Part shown: in pieces, positions 55,835 to 63,999 of the stretch
How positions within the stretch are numbered: the first letter of the stretch is position 1
Layout of the letters: every line of letters starts with the position of its first letter
Origin: Bacteroidota bacterium
Lineage (GTDB): Bacteria; Bacteroidota; Ignavibacteria; Kryptoniales; JAKASW01
Length of the DNA: 64,000 nt
Direction of reading: 5' to 3'
Assembly: GCA_021789975.1 (NCBI GenBank)
Contig: JAJYIT010000005.1
Span: 62,001-126,000 of the forward strand
Translations under genes and position numbers: made by a program
The notes under the pieces: generated by a model
What the model was told of the DNA's origin: nothing
Seen by the model: the letters and a program-made list of their open reading frames with translations, nothing else
Database searches by the model: none

Positions 55835-55857
55835 AGGTGTGGGGTATATGTGGAAGA
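55835..55857 (+). repeat. 23-base repeat after the integrase (right copy)
   Basis: Identical to 25,036-25,058. It lies between the integrase stop and the shared hairpin. It may be part of an attachment region. Confidence 0.6.
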
Positions 55858-55895
55858 GGGTTTTTATTTAGATGTCATCTAAATCAGAGGAACAA

Positions 55896-55930
55896 AAAAT
55901 CCCGCAATCTGAAGTGTTTTGCGGGATTTT
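55896..55930. terminator. Bidirectional terminator between integrase and tRNA-Lys
   Basis: Arms aaaatcccgcaa (55,896-55,907) and ttgcgggatttt (55,919-55,930) form a 12-bp stem with T-runs on both strands. It would end integrase transcription from the left and tRNA transcription from the right. Confidence 0.85.
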
Positions 55931-55934
55931 GGTG

Positions 55935-56006
55935 TGAGGCCGGTTGGGATCGAACCAACGACCCTCTGCTTAAAAGGCAGATGCTCTACCACTGAGCTAC
56001 GGCCCC
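55935..56006 (-). tRNA. tRNA-Lys (anticodon UUU)
   Basis: The minus strand folds into a complete 72-base cloverleaf: acceptor stem GGGGCCG/CGGCCTC (one G-T pair), D-arm GCTC...GAGC, anticodon arm TCTGC-CTTTTAA-GCAGA with anticodon TTT, T-arm GTTGG-TTCGATC-CCAAC and discriminator A. CCA is not encoded. It is the likely attachment site of the neighbouring integrase, with a disrupted partial copy at 24,862-24,938. Confidence 0.95.
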
Positions 56007-56444
56007 GTCAGTCAGCTTTGGGAGGTATAATTTATGAATAGAACTGTACCCGTGCAAGGCACGCCGGGACAGCGCACCATTAGCAGCGTTTCGAGATATA
56101 AGAATAACCGCGAGGATCGCCAGGTATGCAAAGGCGTCTTTGGTAAATGGATATGCTTGGAGCTACCTGTGAATTCGAGGGGCGGATAATCCCTTCAGCA
56201 TCCAGAGACTCAAAGTTTCCTGAAAGCAACCGGTGTCTACCCTGCTCTGCATCTAAGTACTGGCTCACTTGGAAGTATTCCGTCATGTTGAACTCGGTTC
56301 AACGTCTGGTTCTAGACCCCGAAACAAGCCTGACCTGGAGCGTATCAGTCCAGGGTTCGGGGTGACGTGTGAATTGAAATTGAGCCACTACCTGCGTCTC
56401 TCTACACGTGATTATCGCCTTGATAGTTCCTAAATTGGACCAGG
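56007..56444. other. Gene-free region between tRNA-Lys and the mla operon
   Basis: No gene is supported. It holds the upstream region of tRNA-Lys (minus strand), the palindromic repeat at 56,281-56,367 and, at the right edge, the promoter region of mlaE. Confidence 0.5.
56281..56367. repeat. Palindromic interspersed repeat
   Basis: Outer arms cgtca (56,281-56,285) and tgacg (56,363-56,367), inner arms gttgaac/gttcaac (56,287-56,303) and accccgaa (56,316-56,323) with ttcggggt (56,356-56,363). The phrase cgtcatgttgaact followed by ctagaccccgaa resembles a repeat family that is common in many bacterial genomes. Confidence 0.65.
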
Positions 56445-57194
56445 ATGAAGAAATTTTTCGCGAGTCTATACGATCTTACATCTTTCTCGTTCAGGTTTTT
56501 CAAGGAAGGCGCCGTTCCACCTTACGAGATCGGGGAGTTCGCAGGACACCTGGAGAATTTCGGTTCACGGTCCCTACCGCTTGTAAGTGCGATCGGACTG
56601 CTGATGGGTTTGATACTCGCACTCCAGACAAAGCCTACGTTTGAAAGATTCGGGGCTGAATCCTTTCTCCCTGCCATGGTTGCAATCTCTGTTGTCAGAG
56701 AACTCGGCCCGGTAATAACCGCGTTGATCGTTGCCGGCAGAGTATCCGGCGGGATCGGTGCAGAGATTGCGTCGATGAAAGTGACCGAACAAATCGACGC
56801 ACTGGAAGTCTCTTCGGTCGATCCTTACCGGTATCTTGTGGTCCCAAGGGTCCTGGCGGGAATCTTTGCTCTCCCTTTGTTGACGGCCTATGCCGATCTA
56901 CTCTCGATAATCGGCGCATTCATAGTCATGTATGTCACCGGCGACATGGGCTGGCAGCTCTTCACTACCTCGACTTTGCACTCGCTCTCAATCGCCGATG
57001 TTGTCCCCGGAATCGCGAAGACGTTCGTATTTGGATTTATTATTGCAATAGTCGGATCGTACTTCGGTTTCCGCGCGAAAGGCGGTACGGAAGGTGTCGG
57101 GAAGGCTGCGACTTCAGCCGTCGTGTTTGCATCGTTCCTCGTCATCGTCACCGATCTTGTACTCGTCAAAATCGGGATACTCATTTTCGAATAA
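56445..57194 (+). CDS. mlaE: MlaE-type ABC transporter permease
   Basis: 249 residues, about five to six trans-membrane helices. Family motifs are LPLVSAIGLLMGLILALQ, VVRELGPVITALIVAGRVSGGIGAEIASMKVTEQIDALEVSSVDPYRYLVVPRVLAG and the C-terminal FGFIIAIVGSYFGFRAKGGTEGVGKA. MlaE is the inner-membrane permease of the phospholipid transport system that keeps outer-membrane asymmetry. It starts the operon mlaE-mlaF-mlaD; mlaF begins 7 bases later. MlaB and MlaC are not encoded here. Confidence 0.9.
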   Translation: MKKFFASLYDLTSFSFRFFKEGAVPPYEIGEFAGHLENFGSRSLPLVSAIGLLMGLILALQTKPTFERFGAESFLPAMVAISVVRELGPVITALIVAGRVSGGIGAEIASMKVTEQIDALEVSSVDPYRYLVVPRVLAGIFALPLLTAYADLLSIIGAFIVMYVTGDMGWQLFTTSTLHSLSIADVVPGIAKTFVFGFIIAIVGSYFGFRAKGGTEGVGKAATSAVVFASFLVIVTDLVLVKIGILIFE

Positions 57195-57201
57195 GACTGA
57201 T

Positions 57202-57930
57202 ATGATCGAGATAACGAGACTCGTCAAGTCGTTCGGCTCATTGAATGTCCTCAAGGGGATGGAGATGAGAGTTGAGAAGGGTGAAATATTTTCAATACTC
57301 GGCAAGAGCGGTTCGGGCAAAAGCGTTACGCTGAAATGCATAGTCGGTCTCGTGGTCCCCGATGCAGGAGATATCGTCGTGGATTCAGTCAGAGTCGATG
57401 CCGATGACAGGAAGAGTCTTGCCGCGGTCAGGAAAAAGATCGGGTATCTTTTCCAGGGCGGCGCTCTCTACGATTCTATGACCATCCTTGATAATCTCAT
57501 TTTTAATCTGAGCCGCCACCGGAAGATGCAGCGCTCCGAGGCCGCAGACCGATCGAGACATTACCTTTCACTCGTTGGCTTGAAAGAATCGTTGAACAAG
57601 CTACCGTCGGAACTGTCGGGTGGGATGAAGAAACGCGCTGCGCTTGCTCGCGCGCTCGTGATTGAGCCGGAGATCCTGCTTTGTGATGAGCCTACAACAG
57701 GCCTCGATCCGATCACGTCGCGAGAGATCAGCGAGCTGATCGGAAGTCTACATCAACAATTTCACGTGACCGCGATCGTGGTCACTCATGATATCCTGTG
57801 TGCGGGGATCCTGAGCGACAGAGCTGGCGTTTTGGACGACGGGATGTTAAAATACACCGGATCGATCAAGGAACTTGCCGCTATCCAAGATGAAGAGGTG
57901 GCGGGCTATTTCAAAAGCCCTCTCCAGTAG
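57202..57930 (+). CDS. mlaF: MlaF-type ABC transporter ATPase
   Basis: 242 residues from ATG 57,202; the open frame extends upstream into mlaE but the family start is MIEITRLVKSFG. Walker A is GKSGSGKS (34-41), the Q-loop is GYLFQGGALYDSM, the signature is LSGGMKKRAALARAL, Walker B is ILLCDEPTTGLDP, and the H-loop is VVTHD. QGGALYDSMT and the MKKR form of the signature are typical of MlaF rather than generic ABC proteins. It energises lipid transport together with MlaE and MlaD. Confidence 0.93.
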   Translation: MIEITRLVKSFGSLNVLKGMEMRVEKGEIFSILGKSGSGKSVTLKCIVGLVVPDAGDIVVDSVRVDADDRKSLAAVRKKIGYLFQGGALYDSMTILDNLIFNLSRHRKMQRSEAADRSRHYLSLVGLKESLNKLPSELSGGMKKRAALARALVIEPEILLCDEPTTGLDPITSREISELIGSLHQQFHVTAIVVTHDILCAGILSDRAGVLDDGMLKYTGSIKELAAIQDEEVAGYFKSPLQ

Positions 57931-57948
57931 CCAAAGAAAGTCTTGCCA

Positions 57949-59022
57949 ATGAAAAAGACCTATGCAGCACTTCTGGGATTGTTCATAGCAGTCGGCGTCC
58001 TGATAGTAGTCGTCGCAGTTTTTCTGATCGGCAGCAGACAGGGCGTATTCACGAGATCCACCGATATCTTTGCGCGGTTCAATTCCGTTGAAGGATTGAG
58101 GAAAGGTGCAGCCGTCCGGTTGCTCGGAATTGATGTCGGGACTGTCTCCGATATCCGTATCTGGAACAACGTGGCACTGGTTAAGCTTAAGATTTTTTCG
58201 GATTCCCGAAAATTCATCAGGGAGAATTCGCGGGCAACCCTTGAGACCGAAGGACTTGTCGGCAACAAGTTCGTCGTCCTGACGCCGGGCACAGAAGGCA
58301 ATCCCGAGATACGGCCGCTCGACACCCTGAGTTCGATAGAAGAACCGAACCTGTCTCAAATCATTCTCGAAACAAGAGAGACAATATCGAGCGTCAGGAA
58401 CATGGTCGACCAGTTCTCAGCGATTCTCGCGGACGTTCGCGAGGGTCATGGCACACTTGGGAAGCTTGTGACCGATGAAAGCGTTTACTATGCTTTGAGA
58501 CGCGCAACCTATGAAGCCGGCTCAAGCCTGAAAAAAGTATCAGACAAGTTCTCCGACATGGCAAACGTGGTCACGGGATTGAGCATCTCATTCAGTCGGC
58601 TGACACAAAAGACCGATTCTGTACTTTCAAATGTCAATCTCGTCGTCAAAAACTTCGATACGACGGCATCAACGGTCAAATTGATGGTCAGTCAGATCGA
58701 CACCGGAAATGGTCTCGTCGCTTCTCTAATCCATAACCATTCTGTCTATGACACGACGATGCAGGTAGTCTCAACAACCCTCGCGGCAGTCAAAGAAGCT
58801 CAAATCGGCCTTCAGAAATTTGCCGGCAATATGGAGGCACTCCGTCACAATTGGCTTTTCAGCAGCTATTTCGCCGGGCAGGCGCAGGATGAGTACACGA
58901 AGAAGCAACAAGAGCTCAGGCTGATCGAAACTCAAATCGAAGCACGAAGTCAACAGCTCGACATGATGGAGAAAAGGTTAAAGGAAATCCGGTCGGCGAT
59001 CGAGAAGTCTAAGAAGGAATGA
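57949..59022 (+). CDS. mlaD: MCE/MlaD family substrate-binding protein
   Basis: 357 residues; ATG 57,949 follows a weak ribosome binding site 18 bases after mlaF. One N-terminal trans-membrane helix (YAALLGLFIAVGVLIVVVAVFLIG) is followed by a single MCE domain (about 40-115: STDIFARFNSVEGLRKGAAVRLLGIDVGTVSDI, then LVGNKFVVLTPGT). A long helical region of about 230 residues ends in a charged coiled coil (QQELRLIETQIEARSQQLDMMEKRLKEI). E. coli MlaD has only about 180 residues. The long helices suggest a tube or bridge reaching further into the periplasm. Confidence 0.9.
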   Translation: MKKTYAALLGLFIAVGVLIVVVAVFLIGSRQGVFTRSTDIFARFNSVEGLRKGAAVRLLGIDVGTVSDIRIWNNVALVKLKIFSDSRKFIRENSRATLETEGLVGNKFVVLTPGTEGNPEIRPLDTLSSIEEPNLSQIILETRETISSVRNMVDQFSAILADVREGHGTLGKLVTDESVYYALRRATYEAGSSLKKVSDKFSDMANVVTGLSISFSRLTQKTDSVLSNVNLVVKNFDTTASTVKLMVSQIDTGNGLVASLIHNHSVYDTTMQVVSTTLAAVKEAQIGLQKFAGNMEALRHNWLFSSYFAGQAQDEYTKKQQELRLIETQIEARSQQLDMMEKRLKEIRSAIEKSKKE

Positions 59023-59156
59023 GACAGCCGAAAGATGGAATATTGGAACGGCGGAATGATGGAGAAATGAATTCACGGACTAATGTACTAAAGTGCCAGC
59101 AGACGTCGTAAAGATCCCTTTTGACCCATACGACGTAAAGTCATGTCTCGATCGAC

Positions 59157-59531
59157 TCACTGCACGTTCCTACGATATTTCAGATTAGCCACAACCGATT
59201 TGACTCCGAGGATCATCAAAGCCAGGCCCCCAGCAATAAAGGTGGCATAGAAGTCGGTCTCCAATGGTACATTTTCAAATTTGCTGACGACTGTCCAGGC
59301 ATGCCTTATCACATAAATGAAGGTGATCACACCCATGCTGCCTATTAATAAGAGTATGCATCCCAGCACAACGTTGGCTAATGACTCAAGCATCGGAAGT
59401 TTCGGAGGGAACTTCGGCATCTCCCTGCCGAGGTGCTCATACTCGACCAATAACTCAATTCTTTGACGTCTTTCCTGTTGATCGAGGAACGCAGAAACGA
59501 CTACCGCGACAACGAAAATTGCGATGAACAT
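59157..59531 (-). CDS. Small membrane protein of unknown function
   Basis: 124 residues with three hydrophobic helices (3-15, about 52-72, about 91-110) and a basic juxtamembrane segment (DQQERRQRIELLVEYEHLGREMP). I do not recognise the family with certainty; the layout is like the DUF6249-type proteins found next to ECF sigma factors. It lies 3 bases downstream of another small membrane protein gene, forming a two-gene unit divergent from the sigma gene. Confidence 0.6.
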   Translation of the reverse strand: MFIAIFVVAVVVSAFLDQQERRQRIELLVEYEHLGREMPKFPPKLPMLESLANVVLGCILLLIGSMGVITFIYVIRHAWTVVSKFENVPLETDFYATFIAGGLALMILGVKSVVANLKYRRNVQ

Positions 59532-59534
59532 TGA

Positions 59535-59885
59535 CTACCCTTTCCTCAGTGTTCTTGAGTCTCTGATCGCCATCATAAACAAAAGAAGATCGAGAATTGC
59601 GAATCCGACCAGCGCTTCCATTATGAAGCTTCCATAATGAAAACCTATTCTGGCGACCAGGATCCCACCAGCTACGATCACGAAGAATAGAAGAACAGCG
59701 GTCGCGATTGTTGTGCCTACTCTGTTCCAATCCGGAGGCTTACCCATCTTCGGCTCGATATTTTTTTGCAGGTCCAGTAAAGATTTCTTGTGACGAATTT
59801 CTCGTTCGCGGTATTCATAGATTCCCCACAATGCAATTGCGCCGGCGAAGACAGCAACCTCAATGTAAGCGCTTGTGAGATTCAT
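59535..59885 (-). CDS. Small membrane protein of unknown function
   Basis: 116 residues from ATG 59,885, which follows AAGGAGAATAAA; the frame runs further upstream without coding character. Three hydrophobic helices (AYIEVAVFAGAIALWGIY, TTIATAVLLFFVIVAGGILVARIG, ALVGFAILDLLLFMMAI) with a charged loop (REREIRHKKSLLDLQKNIEP). Similar in layout to the next gene, and the two may form a complex. It is divergent from the ECF sigma gene 91 bases away, so both may be controlled together. Confidence 0.6.
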   Translation of the reverse strand: MNLTSAYIEVAVFAGAIALWGIYEYREREIRHKKSLLDLQKNIEPKMGKPPDWNRVGTTIATAVLLFFVIVAGGILVARIGFHYGSFIMEALVGFAILDLLLFMMAIRDSRTLRKG

Positions 59886-59975
59886 TTTATTCTCCTTGTT
59901 ACATCTAATTGGACTTCGCGCGGCAGTTTTTTCTTTCAATGAAAGAATTTTACTTTTCATGCAGTCTAATCTAAT

Positions 59976-60557
59976 ATGCGAAGATCGGGTCAACCGGGCG
60001 ATCTGATTTTGTCCGATAATACGCAACGAACTGAAGAAGTTGGTATTTCGCTCGAAGCGATTGTCGAGCGTTATTCAGAGCGTGTGTTCAATCTCACGCT
60101 AAGGATCCTTCACAACAGAGAAGATGCCGAAGAAGCAACCCAGGATACTTTCATGCGGGTTTTCAAATCGCTCGGAAGTTTTAAAGGGCAATCATCACTG
60201 TCGACATGGATATACCGAATTGGCATCAACGTTTGTTTCGATTATCGAAAGAAGAACAGAACGGATGTTTCAAGCCTTGACGAGATGCGCTTTGATCCCC
60301 CTGATGGTACGATTGAGAACCAATCACATCACGAGAAGTCGCTATATGACCGTGAGAATACTGAAACTATTAACCGGTCCATCTCGCTGTTGCCGCCGAA
60401 TGAATCCGCTATCATCACGATGTTCTATCTGGAAGGACTCTCCTATCAGGAAATATCCGAGCTGATGAAGATGCCCATCGGGACTGTATCTATCGAACTC
60501 CACAGAGGAAGGAAAAGACTGGCTGAAATGTTGAGAAAGAAGAAGGATGATTTATGA
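59976..60557 (+). CDS. ECF RNA polymerase sigma factor
   Basis: 193 residues. Region 2: IVERYSERVFNLTLRILHNREDAEEATQDTFMRVFKSLGSFKGQSSLSTWIYRIGINVCFDYRKK (about 30-95). Region 4: LPPNESAIITMFYLEGLSYQEISELMKMPIGTVSIELHRGRKRLAEML (about 138-187). It is RpoE-like in its spacing. Its stop overlaps the next gene (ATGA), which encodes a candidate anti-sigma factor. Confidence 0.9.
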   Translation: MRRSGQPGDLILSDNTQRTEEVGISLEAIVERYSERVFNLTLRILHNREDAEEATQDTFMRVFKSLGSFKGQSSLSTWIYRIGINVCFDYRKKNRTDVSSLDEMRFDPPDGTIENQSHHEKSLYDRENTETINRSISLLPPNESAIITMFYLEGLSYQEISELMKMPIGTVSIELHRGRKRLAEMLRKKKDDL

Positions 60558-60982
60558 ATTGCGATGATTTCAGAAAGAGCCTTGATGAGATGGCCGACAA
60601 TAAGGAATTAACCGGTAGACCGGAATTGCCACCTGAAATGGTCTCGCATCTTGATAATTGTGCCGAGTGCGGGAAACTTCTCGCCGATGCGGTAATCGTC
60701 CAGGAATACTTGACTAACATGAAACGTGATAGCATCCCTGGAGATCTTTACTGGAGCTTGATCCAGACTTCAAAGAGAAGAGACCTTTATCAGATGAACG
60801 TGTTCATTAAAGGGATTGCCATTAGCACAATCAAAATCCTTGCACCGGTTTTGGTTCTGTGGATCACGACTCTCTTCTGGCTGCCAACTGCTCGATTATT
60901 TGCGGATATGGCTATTTATGTTTTCGGCTTGACACTCTTGTTTGAAAAGCTTGGAAGAAGGTTGATAACCGACCACGTCTGA
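60554..60982 (+). CDS. Putative anti-sigma factor
   Basis: 142 residues. The N-terminal part has MNCDDF, then HLDNCAECGKLL, a His-x3-Cys-x2-Cys motif of zinc-finger anti-sigma domains. The C-terminal half holds two hydrophobic helices (ISTIKILAPVLVLWITTLFWLPTARLFADMAIYVFGLTLLF) with almost no periplasmic tail, unlike the anti-sigma factor at 9,773. It is translationally coupled to the sigma gene by a 4-base overlap. It converges on the TonB receptor gene, with 10 bases between the stops. Confidence 0.75.
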   Translation: MNCDDFRKSLDEMADNKELTGRPELPPEMVSHLDNCAECGKLLADAVIVQEYLTNMKRDSIPGDLYWSLIQTSKRRDLYQMNVFIKGIAISTIKILAPVLVLWITTLFWLPTARLFADMAIYVFGLTLLFEKLGRRLITDHV

Positions 60983-60992
60983 AGAAACCCGA

Positions 60993-63206
60993 TTAAAAAT
61001 TTGTGATGAGCACAATCGAGTAATTACGTATCGGCGCCATATTCCCGATCATCTCCACGTAATAATACTCGAACGCATTGTTGACTATAAAGGCGATAGA
61101 GACCGGATAGCCGACCGATGACAGGTCAACTCCGGCTCGCAGGTCAGTTACATATGCCGGCACGCGATAGTTGCCGTTCCTCACGATCCCGAGATTTACA
61201 AGCTGCTTGTCATAGTTCTCAAAGGCGCTGATATACCGGAAGTCGACGGAAGCGCGATAAATCGATTTTGTAAAGTCGGCGGAGACATAGAAGAGCTTGC
61301 GCGAGCGGTATTTCAGTATCTCGTGAGTGGTCAAATCAAGCGGATAGATATACGTGTAGCTCGCTTTCAGCGTTAGTAAATCGGTGCCGACACTGCTGGA
61401 GAGGTCAAGCTCATACCCCTGTATCCTTGCACGGGTCACATTCTGAAATGTTACCTGCCCGGTATTTGTGAACTCAGGTTCGATCATGTCCCAGAAATCA
61501 TTCTCGAAGATGGAAGCGTCCACAAGAGCGAACCATGATACTGGGAACCTCGCGCCGATCTCTTCAGACAAGCTCTTTTCGGGAAGCAGATCAGGATTTG
61601 GAACGATCGAGACGCCGCCGGTCTGTGTTGAGGCGTACGTCTCGGCAAGACTCGGCGCACGAAAACCCGAGCCGATGGACGCCCTGAGTGCCGCCTCACC
61701 TCCAAGATCGTACACCACGCCCAGCTTGGGGCTGAGCTGAAGGAACCGTGATGCAAGCTGTATCTTTTCATAATCATATCTTGCACCGGCAGTCGCGCGC
61801 AAACGACCAAATCGCCTTTCCGCTTGCAAGTACAGGGCAGTTGAATTGCTCTGCTTTGAAGTGAACAAATTTGAGTTGAGAAGATCGAGCTGCTCCACTG
61901 CGCCGAAGGTCAGTACCGTGTATGGATCCATCGTCACGGTACCCTGCATTTCCAGGTAGCATAGATTGGACGTCGAAGAATCGCCGATCCCGGTTGGAGT
62001 CTCTCCAAAGTTGTCGAACCAGTGGTTAAAATAGTAACTTCCCCTGATCGTCAGCAGCAGATTATCATTCACAACATTAGAGTAAATGCCGGCAATGTCT
62101 GCGCGTGCCGAGTTCACCCATTCACCGAGCGTGCTCGCGTCCGGCTGCAGCGCATGATTGATATCTTGCCAGTAGAGAAAATTTCCACTATGCTGGTAGA
62201 AATAATCGCCGAACACTTTAAGCGTTTGGTTCCTGGCCAGACTGCCGGAAGATTCGGCAAACAGGTTGATCCTTTTGAAATAATCGTTCTGTATGTACCC
62301 GTCGTCTCTTTTGTAGCTCAACGATGCTGTCAATCCAAAGTTGCCAAGGCCTATCGGCTGCGAATGGGCGATCGAAATTCCCTGGAAGTACCTCGGCTTT
62401 GACGACCATCTCCACTGCGCATATCTTGGTTGTTCGTATAATCCGCCGTATAATTTCGCAGTCGTTGAATTGACATCGACATTGTCCCTGGTAATTACAT
62501 CGATTACGCCGCCGAGCGCATTAGAGCCATAGAGAGCGGAGCCGGCACCTTTGACAATCTCGACTCGTTGTATGTCCGACAACGGAATCGATTCCCAGAC
62601 CGCCTCTCCCGTATCTCCCGCAAGAAGCGGTATCCCGTTTATGAGGAGCAGCACGCGGCTTCCGATGCCGCGGGCGTACCCGCTCGACCCGCGGATGTTA
62701 ACCTGGTCCTGAACGATATTCACGCCGGGCACGTATCGAAGGGCATCATCAAGAGAAATGATATTTCGTCTCTCAATTGATTTGGCGCTGATGATGTCCA
62801 CGCTGACGGGCACGTTGGCAAGAAGCTGTCGACGCTTGCTCGCAGTCACGACCACTTGTTGAGTTTGAAAAGGAAGAGGACGAAGGTAAATCTCTTCCAC
62901 CAATTCTTCCCCTTGCCGGACCGAATCTTCAATCACGAATCTTCGGAATCCGAGCATCGATACAATGAGCCGGTATCCCCCTGTTGGAATGCCTTTGAAG
63001 TTGAACTTTCCGTCGGGTCCGGTGATGCCCCCGATCCTTGTCCCTTTGGCAGGAGGTTGTTTGACCAGGAGTACGGTCGCACCTGCTATGGCGCTTGAAT
63101 CTTCTGCGGAGCAAACAACTCCCGCAATCCTTCCCTGTGCTTCAATCTCCCTTTGAAACAGAAGTACCGAGAGGATTAGGAGGCAAATTTTTGAAATCGA
63201 CATCAA
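60993..63206 (-). CDS. TonB-dependent receptor, vitamin B12/siderophore-like
   Basis: 737 residues with signal peptide (MMSISKICLLILSVLLFQREIEAQ), then a regulatory-like domain (GRIAGVVCSAEDSSAIAGATVLLVKQ, about 25-105), a plug (QQVVVTASKRRQLLANVPVSVDIISAKSIE, DALRYVPGVNIV, NIRGSSGYARGIGSRVLLLINGIPLLAGDTGE, VEIVKGAGSALYGSNALGGVIDVITR) and a barrel. The shorter barrel and YGSNALGGVIDVIT motif match BtuB/FepA-type receptors rather than SusC. The substrate is likely a metal chelate or cobalamin. The start overlaps the upstream lipoprotein gene by 65 bases. Confidence 0.88.
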   Translation of the reverse strand: MMSISKICLLILSVLLFQREIEAQGRIAGVVCSAEDSSAIAGATVLLVKQPPAKGTRIGGITGPDGKFNFKGIPTGGYRLIVSMLGFRRFVIEDSVRQGEELVEEIYLRPLPFQTQQVVVTASKRRQLLANVPVSVDIISAKSIERRNIISLDDALRYVPGVNIVQDQVNIRGSSGYARGIGSRVLLLINGIPLLAGDTGEAVWESIPLSDIQRVEIVKGAGSALYGSNALGGVIDVITRDNVDVNSTTAKLYGGLYEQPRYAQWRWSSKPRYFQGISIAHSQPIGLGNFGLTASLSYKRDDGYIQNDYFKRINLFAESSGSLARNQTLKVFGDYFYQHSGNFLYWQDINHALQPDASTLGEWVNSARADIAGIYSNVVNDNLLLTIRGSYYFNHWFDNFGETPTGIGDSSTSNLCYLEMQGTVTMDPYTVLTFGAVEQLDLLNSNLFTSKQSNSTALYLQAERRFGRLRATAGARYDYEKIQLASRFLQLSPKLGVVYDLGGEAALRASIGSGFRAPSLAETYASTQTGGVSIVPNPDLLPEKSLSEEIGARFPVSWFALVDASIFENDFWDMIEPEFTNTGQVTFQNVTRARIQGYELDLSSSVGTDLLTLKASYTYIYPLDLTTHEILKYRSRKLFYVSADFTKSIYRASVDFRYISAFENYDKQLVNLGIVRNGNYRVPAYVTDLRAGVDLSSVGYPVSIAFIVNNAFEYYYVEMIGNMAPIRNYSIVLITNF

Positions 63207-63756
63207 TATTTATTCCATTCACAAATGTATTCTGTGGAACAACCACCTGCGCAGGCGATCCGGCTCCGTGAGAATATCCGTAAGCACCTACGACCTCCCA
63301 ATCGGCAAACAGATTTGTGCCATATTGCATAACTACCGCAACATACTTGAATGTAGATGCGGAATCTAAATTGAACTCATACGATGCGGAATCGACAAAC
63401 GTGGGAAATGAGCTCCCGCTGATGGGAGGATAGACCTGCGCGTGACCCGATGTAATCTCGGTGATGATATTCTGGGGAGGATAATCACTGAACGCTACTA
63501 CACGAAGATTGAGCACACTGTCCGGAGGCGGCCACGCCGAGACGAACCTGACTGTACCACCAAATCCGGGCTGAACGTTTATGGGTCCGAGTCCGTGAGA
63601 GCATCCTGAGATTCCAACCATCGTCGCAACTAAGGAAAGCATTGCCAGTGAACTAAGGGTAATCTTATAGTGCGCTCGAGTAGTCTCAACTGACGGAAGC
63701 GCGCTCCTGACGGAGGTTTTATCGAACGGTATGTCGTCGAACCCAAACAAATTCAT
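63142..63756 (-). CDS. Putative lipoprotein upstream of the TonB receptor
   Basis: 204 residues from ATG 63,756. A hydrophobic stretch ends in the lipobox GISGCS (Cys at about 53), but about 40 residues precede it, which is long for a lipoprotein signal, and there is no visible ribosome binding site; the true start may be an alternative codon nearer 63,660. The mature part is beta-rich (GGTVRFVSAWPPPDSVLNLRVVAFSDYPP, SYEFNLDSASTFKYVAVVMQYG). Family not recognised. It runs 65 bases into the receptor gene, so the pair may be coupled and act together at the outer membrane. Confidence 0.6.
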   Translation of the reverse strand: MNLFGFDDIPFDKTSVRSALPSVETTRAHYKITLSSLAMLSLVATMVGISGCSHGLGPINVQPGFGGTVRFVSAWPPPDSVLNLRVVAFSDYPPQNIITEITSGHAQVYPPISGSSFPTFVDSASYEFNLDSASTFKYVAVVMQYGTNLFADWEVVGAYGYSHGAGSPAQVVVPQNTFVNGINIDVDFKNLPPNPLGTSVSKGD

Positions 63757-63861
63757 GGTGAAATGTTAGCCGTTTGGTGGTTGAAGATCCACCATTTTAT
63801 CGTGTATTTCCAACCAGTTAATCATGTCCCCCGGACAAGATTCCTCCCGACAAAGGCGGCA

Positions 63862-63999
63862 TCATTTCTTCGCAGCAAACAAAGTCCAGGGAAAGGAAAT
63901 CATGTTGTGCAAATCTTTCCCCATCCATTTGTATCTCGGGTGCGCCTCGAAAAACTTCGACGCTATGAAATTATCGCCGTCCGGATGCCCCATCCTCGC
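63862..63999 (-). CDS. C-terminal 45 residues of a protein cut by the window edge
   Basis: The minus-strand frame from the window end to TGA at 63,862-63,864 reads GHPDGDNFIASKFFEAHPRYKWMGKDLHNMISFPW and ends TLFAAKK. The composition looks fully coding and the frame is open to the edge. I cannot name the family from this piece; a C-terminal SFPWTLFA pattern of this kind occurs in some SAM-dependent methyltransferases, but that is a weak hint. Confidence 0.5.
   Translation of the reverse strand, partial: ARMGHPDGDNFIASKFFEAHPRYKWMGKDLHNMISFPWTLFAAKK

Larger units (their letters stand above)
24427..56006. mobile_element. Candidate genomic island bounded by integrase/tRNA-Lys copies
   Basis: Left boundary: integrase relic, shared hairpin, disrupted tRNA-Lys. 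Right boundary: intact integrase, same hairpin, intact tRNA-Lys, all in the same orientation. Inside are higBA, decayed small genes of mobile-element type, and the 25-kb block 2 catabolic locus with its ROK regulator. The size is 31.6 kb. Because the left integrase relic is clearly diverged, an alternative is two successive insertions at the same site rather than one element with two ends. Confidence 0.65.

Noticed and set aside
24427..56006. CRISPR array or insertion-sequence transposase
   Set aside because: I looked for regularly spaced direct repeats and for DDE or HUH transposase motifs across the accessory region and found none; the repeats present are isolated pairs or palindromes.
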